Source: Methylomonas fluvii (lineage in GTDB: Bacteria; Pseudomonadota; Gammaproteobacteria; Methylococcales; Methylomonadaceae). From it: a stretch of DNA of 64,000 nt. The notes under the pieces were generated by a model. The model did not search any database. It was not told the origin of the DNA and saw nothing but the letters and a program-made list of their open reading frames with translations. This document shows, piece after piece, positions 36,078-44,658 of the stretch (its first letter is position 1; every line of letters begins with the position of its first letter). The translations under genes and the position numbers were made by a program. The stretch spans positions 1-64,000 of the forward strand of contig NZ_JACXST010000001.1 of the NCBI RefSeq assembly GCF_014850975.1, read 5' to 3'.

Positions 36078-36743
36078 CTACTTCACTTTTGGCTCAATAC
36101 ATCGAATATCGTCGTGTCTAGGATTATTCACCCAATCGTCGACCGGCGTTGTAATCATATTGGCGTAAGCTGAATTTTCAAGTAAGTCATAGGCGCCATC
36201 TGTATTAGAGGTTATGTTGAGCCAGTCGTGATAACACCCTGCCGGCATGATCACTGGCATGCGCTCATGAATGGGTTGGATTAGCTTATTAGCTGCCGTG
36301 GTAATGATCGTGCAGGAATACAGCGTTTCGGCTTCGTGTTGCCACTGTTCCCATAAACCGGCAAAGACGAATAACTGATTGTCCTGACGATGAATATGAA
36401 GAGCCTGCTTGCCCGAATTCAATTTCTGCCATTCATAAAAACCTTGTGCGACGATCAGGCAGCGCCGTTTTTGAAATGCAGCCCGGAAGGATGGTTTTTC
36501 GCGAATCGTTTCGGCACGCGCATTGATCAGGTGATGGCTGTTTTTGGTGTCTTTGGACCAGGACGGCACCAAGCCCCAGAATAAATTGACTGCTTTCAGC
36601 GATTTGTCCTCCAACTCGACAATGCAGAGGATTTTTCGCGCGGGTGTGATGTTGTAGCTAGGCTGGTATTTTGGCCGGCGCGACAGTTGAAAATGCTCTG
36701 CTATCTCTTCAGGTGAGGCTGTTAGCTGAAATCGTCCGCACAT
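36078..36743 (-). CDS. yedK: SRAP/YedK-like abasic-site protein
   Basis: A 221-residue SOS-response-associated peptidase of the HMCES/YedK type. The catalytic cysteine is residue 2 (MCGRFQL), used to crosslink abasic sites in single-stranded DNA. Other family motifs are WGLVPSW, NARAETI and GFYEWQ, with HERMPVI near the end. Full length. It lies downstream of lexA and the exonuclease-GIY-YIG gene on the same strand, in keeping with an SOS block. Confidence 0.92.
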   Translation of the reverse strand: MCGRFQLTASPEEIAEHFQLSRRPKYQPSYNITPARKILCIVELEDKSLKAVNLFWGLVPSWSKDTKNSHHLINARAETIREKPSFRAAFQKRRCLIVAQGFYEWQKLNSGKQALHIHRQDNQLFVFAGLWEQWQHEAETLYSCTIITTAANKLIQPIHERMPVIMPAGCYHDWLNITSNTDGAYDLLENSAYANMITTPVDDWVNNPRHDDIRCIEPKVK

Positions 36744-36764
36744 GCTTTTCTGATCCGAATTGGT

Positions 36765-37001
36765 TTACTGCCAACCTTGTAACCATTGCTCGGTATCCGT
36801 CAGATCTCGCCACGGAAGGATAAAACTGCGGCGTGAATAAACCGCTTCCAGCTCGATGTGTTCGATAGGCGCATCCGGCAATTCAGGCTTGATCAACTGG
36901 GTGACCAGAAAATGCTTTTCCTTGTTTTTGGGCAGTGCGGCAGTCCATTTGCTCAACAGCAATTTGTTCGGATTCAGGCGGCGAGTAGTTGAATCAGGCA
37001 T
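36765..37001 (-). CDS. TIGR02450-like small Trp-rich protein
   Basis: A 78-residue protein with the pattern NPNKLLLSKWTAALPKNKEK, FLVTQLIKPE, SRRSFILPWRDL and EQWLQGWQ, which resembles the small Trp-rich family TIGR02450 (DUF2389). Function unknown. The ATG at 37001 has AGGAG upstream and overlaps the exonuclease gene by 8 bp, so it is coupled to the repair block. Confidence 0.65.
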   Translation of the reverse strand: MPDSTTRRLNPNKLLLSKWTAALPKNKEKHFLVTQLIKPELPDAPIEHIELEAVYSRRSFILPWRDLTDTEQWLQGWQ

Positions 37002-38400
37002 CGGAATGTCTCCTGCGGATGGATTCACGGGGTGGCTTCGAGCGTAAATGCACGACCTGAGTTTTCTTTAACGCTTTAACCAACGTCATATAAGTATCTC
37101 GGTCAAACGCTGGCCTGCCTTGCTCCAGCAGTTCCTGGATGTCTTCATCACTGTGCGCCGTGCCGAGATAACACCAGTGATCGATCACGTGCAAATCGTC
37201 TTCCTCTCGAATACCAATGGCGCCCGGGTAAGGCCAACTGCTCAGTTTGAGTTTGCTCATGGCGGTCAGTAAGCGCGTGGCATGTTCCAAGCCGGATTCC
37301 TTGCCGACACAGGCACCACGACAGCGTTTGAGTTGGTGTGCAAAGCATGGTTTGCCATTACCGACTTTTTCAAGGCCCAGCACACCCAGACAAAGCTGAT
37401 GTTGTTCAGCCAAACTGCGAAGTGCTTTTTCGGCATCCCGTTTATTACCGTACAAGCCATACAAATTATCCTGCGAACCGAAATCCAGATCGTTGGCCCA
37501 AGTCAGACGCGGCAACAACTGATCCTGTTTTTGCTCCAGTTGCCAGGCACACAGCGAATTTTTACGCCGCAGCCGTTGGTTATGCACCGGTGTCATTTGT
37601 TTGATCAGATTGGCTTCGGTTAATAGCGCACCCAGTTCACCGCCGGTTTCGATCCAATCGATGCGCTTGGTTTGCTGGGACAGGCTCATTTCCTTGGCGT
37701 GGCGATGGTCGGCGGCAAAGTGGGATAGCACCCGCTGGCGGATATTGACGCTTTTACCAATGTACAGCGGCAAGTCGTTTTCGCCATAGAACAGATAGAC
37801 GCCAGGGCCTTCCGGCAATTCATGGACGAGATTCGGATCCAGTTGTGACGGCAGGCTGGAGCGCTGCACTAGGTTTTTTACCGTAGATTCGATGGTATCG
37901 GCATAAAACTGCTGGTTCGCATGCTGCCAAAACTGATGAATCAGTTGGGCATCGGCTAAAGCACGGTGGCGTTCCTTGGCTGTCAGTTGATGGCGTTCGA
38001 TCAGGCTATCGAGATTGTGCCGGTGATACTGTGGATACAGTGCCCGCGACAACTTCACGGTGCACAGTACTTGCGGTTTAAACATTAGGCCAACTCGTTT
38101 GAATTCATTTTTTAGGAATCCATAATCGAATCTGGCGTTATGGGCAATGAACAGTCGGCCTTGCAATAAGGCATCCACGTCCTTGGCTACCTGTTCAAAG
38201 GTGGGTGCTTTTTCTACCATGGCGTTGCTGATACCGGTCATCTGTTCGATGAATAACGGAATGCGCATTTGCGGATAAACCAGTTGGCTCCATTCCCGCA
38301 CGCCATCGTCATCCACCAGGACAATGCCGATCTCGGTAATACGGTCTTTCGTGGCAGAACCGCCGGTGGTTTCCAGGTCGACAAAGGCTAAGGGTTGCAT
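36994..38400 (-). CDS. DnaQ-like exonuclease fused to GIY-YIG nuclease domain
   Basis: A 468-residue two-domain protein. Residues ~1-160 are a DEDDh 3'-5' exonuclease (FVDLETTGG, HNARFDYGFL, HRALADAQLI). From about residue 200 a GIY-YIG domain follows (GVYLFYGENDLPLYIGKS), as in UvrC and Cho. The C-terminal region has a CAHQLKRCRGACVGK segment typical of Cho/UvrC-like proteins. This fits a repair nuclease that cuts at and trims damaged DNA. It follows lexA by 9 bp and is probably under SOS control. Confidence 0.88.
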   Translation of the reverse strand: MQPLAFVDLETTGGSATKDRITEIGIVLVDDDGVREWSQLVYPQMRIPLFIEQMTGISNAMVEKAPTFEQVAKDVDALLQGRLFIAHNARFDYGFLKNEFKRVGLMFKPQVLCTVKLSRALYPQYHRHNLDSLIERHQLTAKERHRALADAQLIHQFWQHANQQFYADTIESTVKNLVQRSSLPSQLDPNLVHELPEGPGVYLFYGENDLPLYIGKSVNIRQRVLSHFAADHRHAKEMSLSQQTKRIDWIETGGELGALLTEANLIKQMTPVHNQRLRRKNSLCAWQLEQKQDQLLPRLTWANDLDFGSQDNLYGLYGNKRDAEKALRSLAEQHQLCLGVLGLEKVGNGKPCFAHQLKRCRGACVGKESGLEHATRLLTAMSKLKLSSWPYPGAIGIREEDDLHVIDHWCYLGTAHSDEDIQELLEQGRPAFDRDTYMTLVKALKKTQVVHLRSKPPRESIRRRHSDA

Positions 38401-38409
38401 AGTGGAGTC

Positions 38410-39036
38410 CTAACGGTAACTGCGCATCTGGCCCACCAGTACGCCTTGAATGCTGACTTGCGATGGATGGAAGCGCATGGCTTCCATGCTGGAATTAGCG
38501 GGAATCAATAACACCTCATCCGCTGTCTGCTCAATGACTTTCAAGGTAGCCTCCTGATTGTCGATCAACGCGACCACAATTTCCCCATTGCGGGCGTGAC
38601 TACGTTGTTCGATGACAACCCAATCGCCATCCAGTATGCCGGCTTCGATCATGGAATCCCCCTTAACTTTAAGCACATAACAGGCCTGTTCGGTACGAAG
38701 TTGATCGGGGACATTAATCCATTCGGTATGCTCAATGGCCTCGATCGGTTTGCCGGCGGCAATGCTGCCCACTAAGGGCAAAGCGTGAGGCAGATGTTGA
38801 CCAGATTCACGCAATCCGAAGGCCTTTTCCGTCAACCGAACCCCTCGATGTTTGAGCCCCATGGTTTCGACAAAACCGGCGTTGATCAATCCGCTCAAAG
38901 TCAAATGTAACGAGCCCCGTGATTTCAAGCCGAGTGCCTGACACAGTTCATTCAACGACGGTGGCCGTGGAAACTGCGCCTGGTTGTCCAGCAAGAAATC
39001 TAAAATGGCCTGTTGTTTTCGGGTTAAGGCGCTCAT
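38410..39036 (-). CDS. lexA: LexA repressor
   Basis: A 208-residue LexA-like repressor. The winged HTH covers ~24-60 with a variant recognition helix (LKSRGSLHLTLSGL). The self-cleavage site is A94-G95 (IAAGKP), and the catalytic dyad is S128 (KGDSM) and K166 (ATLKV). It shares a divergent promoter region with umuD. Because the recognition helix differs from E. coli LexA, its operator may differ too; a GAAC-N7-GAAC element lies 32-46 bp upstream. Confidence 0.93.
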   Translation of the reverse strand: MSALTRKQQAILDFLLDNQAQFPRPPSLNELCQALGLKSRGSLHLTLSGLINAGFVETMGLKHRGVRLTEKAFGLRESGQHLPHALPLVGSIAAGKPIEAIEHTEWINVPDQLRTEQACYVLKVKGDSMIEAGILDGDWVVIEQRSHARNGEIVVALIDNQEATLKVIEQTADEVLLIPANSSMEAMRFHPSQVSIQGVLVGQMRSYR

Positions 39037-39052
39037 GCGGCAAAAAAATACG

Positions 39053-39082
39053 GTTCAACTAGATTGAGAACAATCATAGAAC
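39053..39082. promoter_or_regulatory. Candidate SOS operator between lexA and umuD
   Basis: GTTC at 39053-39056, GAAC at 39068-39071 and GAAC at 39079-39082. The last two form GAAC-N7-GAAC, the direct-repeat layout known as the alphaproteobacterial LexA box, and the first two an inverted pair. No standard CTGT-N8-ACAG box was seen in this gap. It lies upstream of both divergent genes, so it could autoregulate lexA and control umuDC. Confidence 0.5.
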
Positions 39083-39135
39083 GTTTGCGTTTTAGATGGT
39101 AGTCTTATGTCATCAATAGTTTGTAATTCACCGTG

Positions 39136-39627
39136 ATGCCCATGACCGAATCATTGCCATTTTCGATCCTCAAACCCTCACAACCGTTACCCCAAATCCG
39201 TGACGGATTAGATTGGTTTCATCTTGCCAAACCGGAAAAAAAACGACGACTGCCGCTGTTCATCAGCAAAGTAGCCGCGGGTTTTCCATCACCGGCTGAT
39301 GATTATGTGGAAAAGACCCTGGATTTAGAGGAATTGCTGATTCAAAAACCGGCGGCGACTTTTTTTGTGCGCGCCCAAGGCGATTCCATGCTCGGCGCCG
39401 GCATCCATCCCAATGACATTCTGGTGGTCGACCGTTCCAAGGAGCCGATGCCCGATAAGATCGTGATCTGCGCGCTCAACGGAGAATTGACGGTGAAGCG
39501 TCTGATGGTTACTGACGGTCAATGGTGTTTGAAAGCCGAGAACCCGGCGTATCCGGATATTCCCTTGACCGAGGATCTGGAAACTGTGTTTTGGGGGACG
39601 GTGACCAATGTCATCCACCCTGTCTGA
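39136..39627 (+). CDS. umuD: UmuD-like subunit of DNA polymerase V
   Basis: A 163-residue S24-type autoprotease. The cleavage site is A48-G49 (KVAAGFPSP), with S84 (QGDSM) and K121 (ELTVKR) as dyad. The N-terminal arm is about twice as long as in E. coli UmuD. After RecA-stimulated cleavage it would join UmuC for translesion synthesis. Starts at GTG 39133, ATG 39136 or ATG 39142 are all possible without a clear ribosome site. It is followed by umuC after 2 bases. Confidence 0.9.
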   Translation: MPMTESLPFSILKPSQPLPQIRDGLDWFHLAKPEKKRRLPLFISKVAAGFPSPADDYVEKTLDLEELLIQKPAATFFVRAQGDSMLGAGIHPNDILVVDRSKEPMPDKIVICALNGELTVKRLMVTDGQWCLKAENPAYPDIPLTEDLETVFWGTVTNVIHPV

Positions 39628-39629
39628 TC

Positions 39630-40919
39630 ATGACGGAACAAGCGCGCATCTGTCTTGTCGACTGTAACAATTTTTACGTGAGTTGTGAGCGGGTGTTCCG
39701 GCCGGACCTCAATGATAAACCGGTCATGGTGCTCAGCAATAACGACGGTTGTGTAGTGGCGCGTAGCCAGCAGGTTAAAGATTTAGGCATCAAAATGGGT
39801 GTACCTTTATTCCAGGTGCAGCATTTGGTCAATCAGCACCGGATCCAGTTGTTTTCGTCGAACTATACCTTGTACGCGGACATGTCGGCGCGGGTGATGA
39901 GTTTGCTGGAAGAATTTACGCCGCGCATGGAAGTGTATTCGATTGATGAAGCGTTTTTGGATTTAACCGGCGTGTATCCTTGTTACCAAGATCCCATGGC
40001 CTATGGCCAACGTATCCGCAAGACGATTGCTCGGCAAACCGGCATTCCGGTCTGTGTCGGAATGGGACCGACCAAGACCCTGGCTAAGCTAGCCAACTTT
40101 GCCGCCAAGAAATGGAAACAAACCGGCGGTGTCCTCGACATTACCGACCCCATCCGTCGGGAAAAGCTGATGAGAATCGTCCCCGTCGATGAAGTCTGGG
40201 GGATTGGCCGGCAAACCACGAAGCGCCTTAATCAGTTGGGTATTCAAACGGTTTGGGACCTAGCCAACCAGTCGCCTAAAACCATCCAGGCGCAATTCAG
40301 CGTCGTGGTCGCCCGTACGGTCATGGAGTTGAACGGTACGGCCTGCCTCGATTTGGAAGACGTCGCAGCGGACAAACAACAAATCGTCTGTTCACGGTCG
40401 TTCAGTCGCAAACTGACAGAACTGGAGGAGTTAAGTCGAGCCTTGTCGGCATACTGTACCCGAGCTGCGGAAAAACTACGCCGACAACAGTCAGTGACTG
40501 GTTGCGTCAGTGTGTTTATTCGCACTAATCCGTTTGCCGTTCAAGATCCTCAGTACCAGCGATCGGCAACCGTTAAGTTGGATGCGGCCACCCAGGATAC
40601 CCGCACGATTATTCGCGTCGCACTCTCGAGCTTAAAAGCCATCTACAAACCCGGCTTTGGCTATCAAAAATGCGGTGTCCAACTGAGCGCAATTCGCCCT
40701 ACCGCATCGCCCTCGCAGTTCGATCTCTTCGACTTGAGCTGCGAGGGTACGCCGCCCGATAACGCCATCCTCATGCAAACCCTGGACACCATCAATCGAC
40801 GATTCCCCAAAGCGGTCACGATCGCGTCATCGGGCTTCGATAACAGTTGGAAACCCAAAGCCGAACGCATTTCACAACGCTACACCACCGATTGGCGAGA
40901 ATTGGTCATCGTTCGCTAA
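39630..40919 (+). CDS. umuC: UmuC, Y-family DNA polymerase V catalytic subunit
   Basis: A 429-residue Y-family polymerase. The palm motifs are LVDCNNFYVSCERVF and YSIDEAFLDL, with DMSARVM between; the little-finger domain follows. The start is the ATG at 39630, two bases after the umuD stop; an upstream in-frame extension overlaps umuD and was rejected. With UmuD' it performs error-prone synthesis past lesions. Plasmid-borne umuDC-type operons such as rumAB are found on R391. Confidence 0.95.
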   Translation: MTEQARICLVDCNNFYVSCERVFRPDLNDKPVMVLSNNDGCVVARSQQVKDLGIKMGVPLFQVQHLVNQHRIQLFSSNYTLYADMSARVMSLLEEFTPRMEVYSIDEAFLDLTGVYPCYQDPMAYGQRIRKTIARQTGIPVCVGMGPTKTLAKLANFAAKKWKQTGGVLDITDPIRREKLMRIVPVDEVWGIGRQTTKRLNQLGIQTVWDLANQSPKTIQAQFSVVVARTVMELNGTACLDLEDVAADKQQIVCSRSFSRKLTELEELSRALSAYCTRAAEKLRRQQSVTGCVSVFIRTNPFAVQDPQYQRSATVKLDAATQDTRTIIRVALSSLKAIYKPGFGYQKCGVQLSAIRPTASPSQFDLFDLSCEGTPPDNAILMQTLDTINRRFPKAVTIASSGFDNSWKPKAERISQRYTTDWRELVIVR

Positions 40920-40928
40920 CTGCATGAC

Positions 40929-42068
40929 TCAGCATATAAAGAACGTTTGAGGCTCCTCTGGTTCCAATTGCCTAGACATCGATTCACAATAGTGTTGGAA
41001 ACTCCCCGTGAATTCGATGGCAGGAAGAAGATTGTTGTCAATCATGTGAGGAATATTGAGATCGATCAGAAGTTCGTTGATGTCTTCGAATTCTGTCTTA
41101 GCGTCATCGGTTGTCAAGAGCGGCCAAACGTAAACGGTTGACAGTGCTTTATCATCATCAAAAAAAGCCGCCCGTATTTCCGTGGGTATGCCATCGACGC
41201 CGTGTTTACTGAGCAGGACTTTTGACACGGGATAATCTTGGTCTTTCATAATTACCTTGTAGAAGATATCAAGCCCATTGAGTAAATGGATCCCGCGCGA
41301 GGCGGCAATACTGAGCGGATTGGGTTTTTCAACAGCCCAGACAGGGTGCCCGGTTTGTTCATCCATCTCGTCTTCAAAGGCTACTGACCATTCTTCGGCA
41401 AATCCGCCAAAGGCATCCGATTTGGGCTGTTCACAAAAAAGGGGGGTTAATGCCTGATCGCTAATCACCACACCCACTAGGAATCGCAAAATGAGGTCGC
41501 CCTCCGGACTCTCAGAGGGCTTCATAACAAAAGAACGGCGTGATTCCGATATTGAAATTTCGCCTTCGGCTTGCTCGATCAATTGCTGGTTGATCTGGCG
41601 AATTTGGCTAGGTAACCAGTTGATGTCTTCAAGGGTGAATAATTCGTCGTGAATGGCGAGGGCTTGTCTATCGTTGATCAGCCTATGGCTTTGAAGCAAT
41701 AGTCTAATGCGTTCGGGGTCTTCAATACGCTTAGGTAAAGCCTTTCCATGATGGGGCTCGATGACCATCGGAATGGCGAATACGATCGCCTCTGCATTCG
41801 GCATAGACGGCAATCTCACCCGAATGCGTTCGGCGAGCGAAACAATGCGCTCATTTAATATCGAAAATACGTGCAAACCTTCCGATTGTCGTAAAGCGCT
41901 TACCAAAATATCGTCCTGGCCATTTGCAATACAGGACTCAATAAACGCTCGCAAAAGTGAATCGAGCTCAGGCGACGTTGGGTTCAGGGCGACTGTCTTA
42001 GCGGTTAACGTAATGAATTCAACCAAAGGATCCGACGTAGCGGTGTCGTTAATAGAACGGTTTAACAT
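40929..42068 (-). CDS. Hypothetical protein
   Basis: A 379-residue soluble protein of unknown family, acidic, with no signal peptide or membrane helix. The ATG at 42068 has AGGAG 8 bases upstream. It lies after the DUF4400 gene on the same strand and converges on umuC with a 9-bp gap. Its stop leaves almost no space for a terminator. Whether it belongs to transfer or to cargo is not clear. Confidence 0.55.
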   Translation of the reverse strand: MLNRSINDTATSDPLVEFITLTAKTVALNPTSPELDSLLRAFIESCIANGQDDILVSALRQSEGLHVFSILNERIVSLAERIRVRLPSMPNAEAIVFAIPMVIEPHHGKALPKRIEDPERIRLLLQSHRLINDRQALAIHDELFTLEDINWLPSQIRQINQQLIEQAEGEISISESRRSFVMKPSESPEGDLILRFLVGVVISDQALTPLFCEQPKSDAFGGFAEEWSVAFEDEMDEQTGHPVWAVEKPNPLSIAASRGIHLLNGLDIFYKVIMKDQDYPVSKVLLSKHGVDGIPTEIRAAFFDDDKALSTVYVWPLLTTDDAKTEFEDINELLIDLNIPHMIDNNLLPAIEFTGSFQHYCESMSRQLEPEEPQTFFIC

Positions 42069-42196
42069 GATAATGCTCCTGGGTTGTGTTGAAGTTGAGC
42101 AGTAAAACAAGTTTTGGATTTGGCCTGAGACTGCGGTTATGCGCCGGATGTGTGTGGATGATGCAGTGCAGAAAACAGATGACATTCATGGAACAC

Positions 42197-42829
42197 CTAC
42201 ACCCGCTTTTGCGTATTGGCCAACAGCACGTTGACGGCGTAGGCCACGACAAAGACGCCCACCGGAACGGCTTGCGGCGGAATCGGAAACGGTAAGGTCA
42301 AACTGACCAGCAGCAGATACAGTGCGCCCAAAATCAGGTAGAGGCTGTAGCGATGCGCCATGGGGCTGGGGTAATCGAAGTTGGTCTGGCTGATCTTACG
42401 CCGCACCAGTCCGTCGACGACAAACGGCAGCAAGGCAGTTGCCAAGTACGGTAACCAGATGCAGGCCGTGGTCAGGCGTTTAATCATTTGAAAGATCGTG
42501 TCCCACAGCACGTTGAGCCGGCTTTCGATGAAGGGAAATAAATCGTTACGTCCCACATCCTCGAAGCCTTTTGACATCTGCCGTTCACGTTCGGTTGGGA
42601 TGAAGTAGCGGAACACGCTTTCTCGAATGCCGGTTGTGACGAACAAGCGATCGAACCAGCGTTGCGCCGTGTGGCTGATCTGAGATTCTTTAACGGCGCC
42701 AAAATAGCCGATCATCATTTGATCTTCAGCGCGCTGCAGTTCACGCGTCCATCGGTCCGACACGAAACTGGCCACCAGGATCACTTCCAGTAGCCAAAGC
42801 ATCAGGCTGAACAACAGATTGCGGGTCAT
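42197..42829 (-). CDS. DUF4400 membrane protein of the traI-traD operon
   Basis: A 210-residue inner-membrane protein with an N-terminal helix (LLFSLMLWLLEVILVASFV) and three more hydrophobic segments toward the C-terminus (YLATALLPFVVDGLV, LYLILGALYLLLVSL, VPVGVFVVAYAV). This agrees with DUF4400 proteins found after traD in SXT/R391-type elements (s043-like). Its start overlaps the traD stop (ATGA). It probably helps the coupling protein or channel. Confidence 0.7.
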   Translation of the reverse strand: MTRNLLFSLMLWLLEVILVASFVSDRWTRELQRAEDQMMIGYFGAVKESQISHTAQRWFDRLFVTTGIRESVFRYFIPTERERQMSKGFEDVGRNDLFPFIESRLNVLWDTIFQMIKRLTTACIWLPYLATALLPFVVDGLVRRKISQTNFDYPSPMAHRYSLYLILGALYLLLVSLTLPFPIPPQAVPVGVFVVAYAVNVLLANTQKRV

Positions 42830-44658
42830 GAGCTCGCACCTTGGCGGTCATGTGCCGACCGCAGAATCGGCAACCGACCTTTGACGATCCGACCGCCGGA
42901 TAACTTGGCGATGTAATGCAGGTCTGGCAGTTGTCCGAGTAACTGCGGGGCAAACAAATCACCTTCTTCTTCCATCAAGCGTTCACCGACATTGCCGGAA
43001 AACACCGTAGGATTAGTCGCACTGGTGGCGACGCCTTGGGTGCGCATGATGTATTTCAATCGCGTTTTCGGCAGATTGTCGGTGATGTACTGCTGGGTCT
43101 CGCTGTCCATGATCCTGAGCGCGATCAGGTTGTTGACGTTACCCAATACCTGGCGGGCTTTGTCCTGAGAACCGGTGCGGGCGGCAAAATCGGCAAAGGT
43201 CTGGGTGGCGATGAACAGTCGAATCTTGGCGCCGCGGCCTTTGTTCAACACCTGAATGAAGGGGTCGTTGATGACTTCGGCTGCTTCATCGACGAACACA
43301 TTCACCGGTCGGTCCGAGACGCCATAGTTGTAGCGATCGCCGGCGACGGCGGCCAAGTCGGCTAACAGAATCGAGCCAATCGCGCTGCCCACCATGCCGT
43401 CCGATAACGAGTCTAGGCCGATGTAAGCGACCTGAGCTTTTTCGATGATGTGGCCGGTATTGGTGATGGGACGCAAATCATCCACGTCGTGCGGATTCGG
43501 TGACAGCAGCGGCCCCAATGAACCGGAGGTCAGCATGTTCATGATCGGAATCAAGGAGGCGACCATCTTGCTGAAGTGCGCTCGGTCATGTTCGAATAAG
43601 GACAACAAACCTTCCAAATCCAGATTCGGCAGTTGATACTGCACGACCTCCCGGTAAAACCGCACTAAGCCTACCGCTTTGGAATCAATCTCCTTGGCAT
43701 TCTTCAGATAAGGCCGTGCCTCTTGCCGCCAATGGCCCAGGTTATTGTCGAAATAGCGTTCCAGGGCTTGAATCACCAGTGTCGAAGGACCTCCTTCCAA
43801 ATAACGACGCAGTTTGACCAACGTTGGACGTTCCTCGATCACCATTAACCCTTGAATAACATTATCCAGCGATTTTTGACCGAAGGCTTTGAACGGGTCG
43901 TTACTGCTTTCGCTGGGCGAAATAGCGCTGATACGGCTGGCGATTTCCGACGGCCGGTTGAAATTGTGCAAGGGATCGAGACGGACGCTGTCTTCCGGAA
44001 ACGCCGGGTGGAAATACACGAAGCGATCCGGGCGCTTGGCCAAGGCGCAAGCCCGTTTGGCGCAGGCCATCAAATCCTTGTCGCCCTTGGGATCAATGAT
44101 GATCACTGCTTCGCCACGCAACACGGCTTGTGTCACCAACACGTCAAAGGCGCGGGTTTTGCCGGCACCGGTGGTACCGACCAGCAGCGTATGGCCGGCG
44201 GTATGCTGCAAAGGCTGGCGAATGTCGCTTTCGGACACTTCCAAACCGTGAATCCAAGCCGAGCCCATGCGTTGATGATCGCTCGGAATCAGCGTCGAGA
44301 CATCGCGTTTCAATATCTCGTAGGCCAATTGCGCATGCTTTTGCACCCAATCGAATCCCCAGCCGAACCACAAGGCCTCGGGATGTTGCTTCACCATGGT
44401 TACAAGCTTTTCGGCATCCAGGTATTGGAATCGAAACTGCCGCAACCGGCGTTTGCGGTACCAGAGACTCAAAGCCGGCGACAGCCGCCAACAGGCCATG
44501 ACTCCGCACGCCGTCATCAACCAATCGAAAGGTTCGCGCGGCAAGCCTGACCAGCGACTGGTGAAATGCGCCAAACCCGCACCGCCCAACCAACCCGAGA
44601 TGGCATACACCTCGAAGATGGGCCGCCAGGGAAACTGATAGTCGTAATCGGATTTCAT
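42826..44658 (-). CDS. traD: TraD, type IV coupling protein
   Basis: A 610-residue VirD4/TraD ATPase. Two N-terminal hydrophobic segments anchor it; Walker A is GTTGAGKT at 161-168, Walker B VNVFVDEAAEV near 454, and FIATQTFADF follows. It passes relaxase-bound DNA to the channel. The start overlaps the traI stop (ATGA), so relaxase and coupling protein are translated together. Gene order traI-traD-DUF4400 is that of SXT-like elements. Confidence 0.95.
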   Translation of the reverse strand: MKSDYDYQFPWRPIFEVYAISGWLGGAGLAHFTSRWSGLPREPFDWLMTACGVMACWRLSPALSLWYRKRRLRQFRFQYLDAEKLVTMVKQHPEALWFGWGFDWVQKHAQLAYEILKRDVSTLIPSDHQRMGSAWIHGLEVSESDIRQPLQHTAGHTLLVGTTGAGKTRAFDVLVTQAVLRGEAVIIIDPKGDKDLMACAKRACALAKRPDRFVYFHPAFPEDSVRLDPLHNFNRPSEIASRISAISPSESSNDPFKAFGQKSLDNVIQGLMVIEERPTLVKLRRYLEGGPSTLVIQALERYFDNNLGHWRQEARPYLKNAKEIDSKAVGLVRFYREVVQYQLPNLDLEGLLSLFEHDRAHFSKMVASLIPIMNMLTSGSLGPLLSPNPHDVDDLRPITNTGHIIEKAQVAYIGLDSLSDGMVGSAIGSILLADLAAVAGDRYNYGVSDRPVNVFVDEAAEVINDPFIQVLNKGRGAKIRLFIATQTFADFAARTGSQDKARQVLGNVNNLIALRIMDSETQQYITDNLPKTRLKYIMRTQGVATSATNPTVFSGNVGERLMEEEGDLFAPQLLGQLPDLHYIAKLSGGRIVKGRLPILRSAHDRQGASS

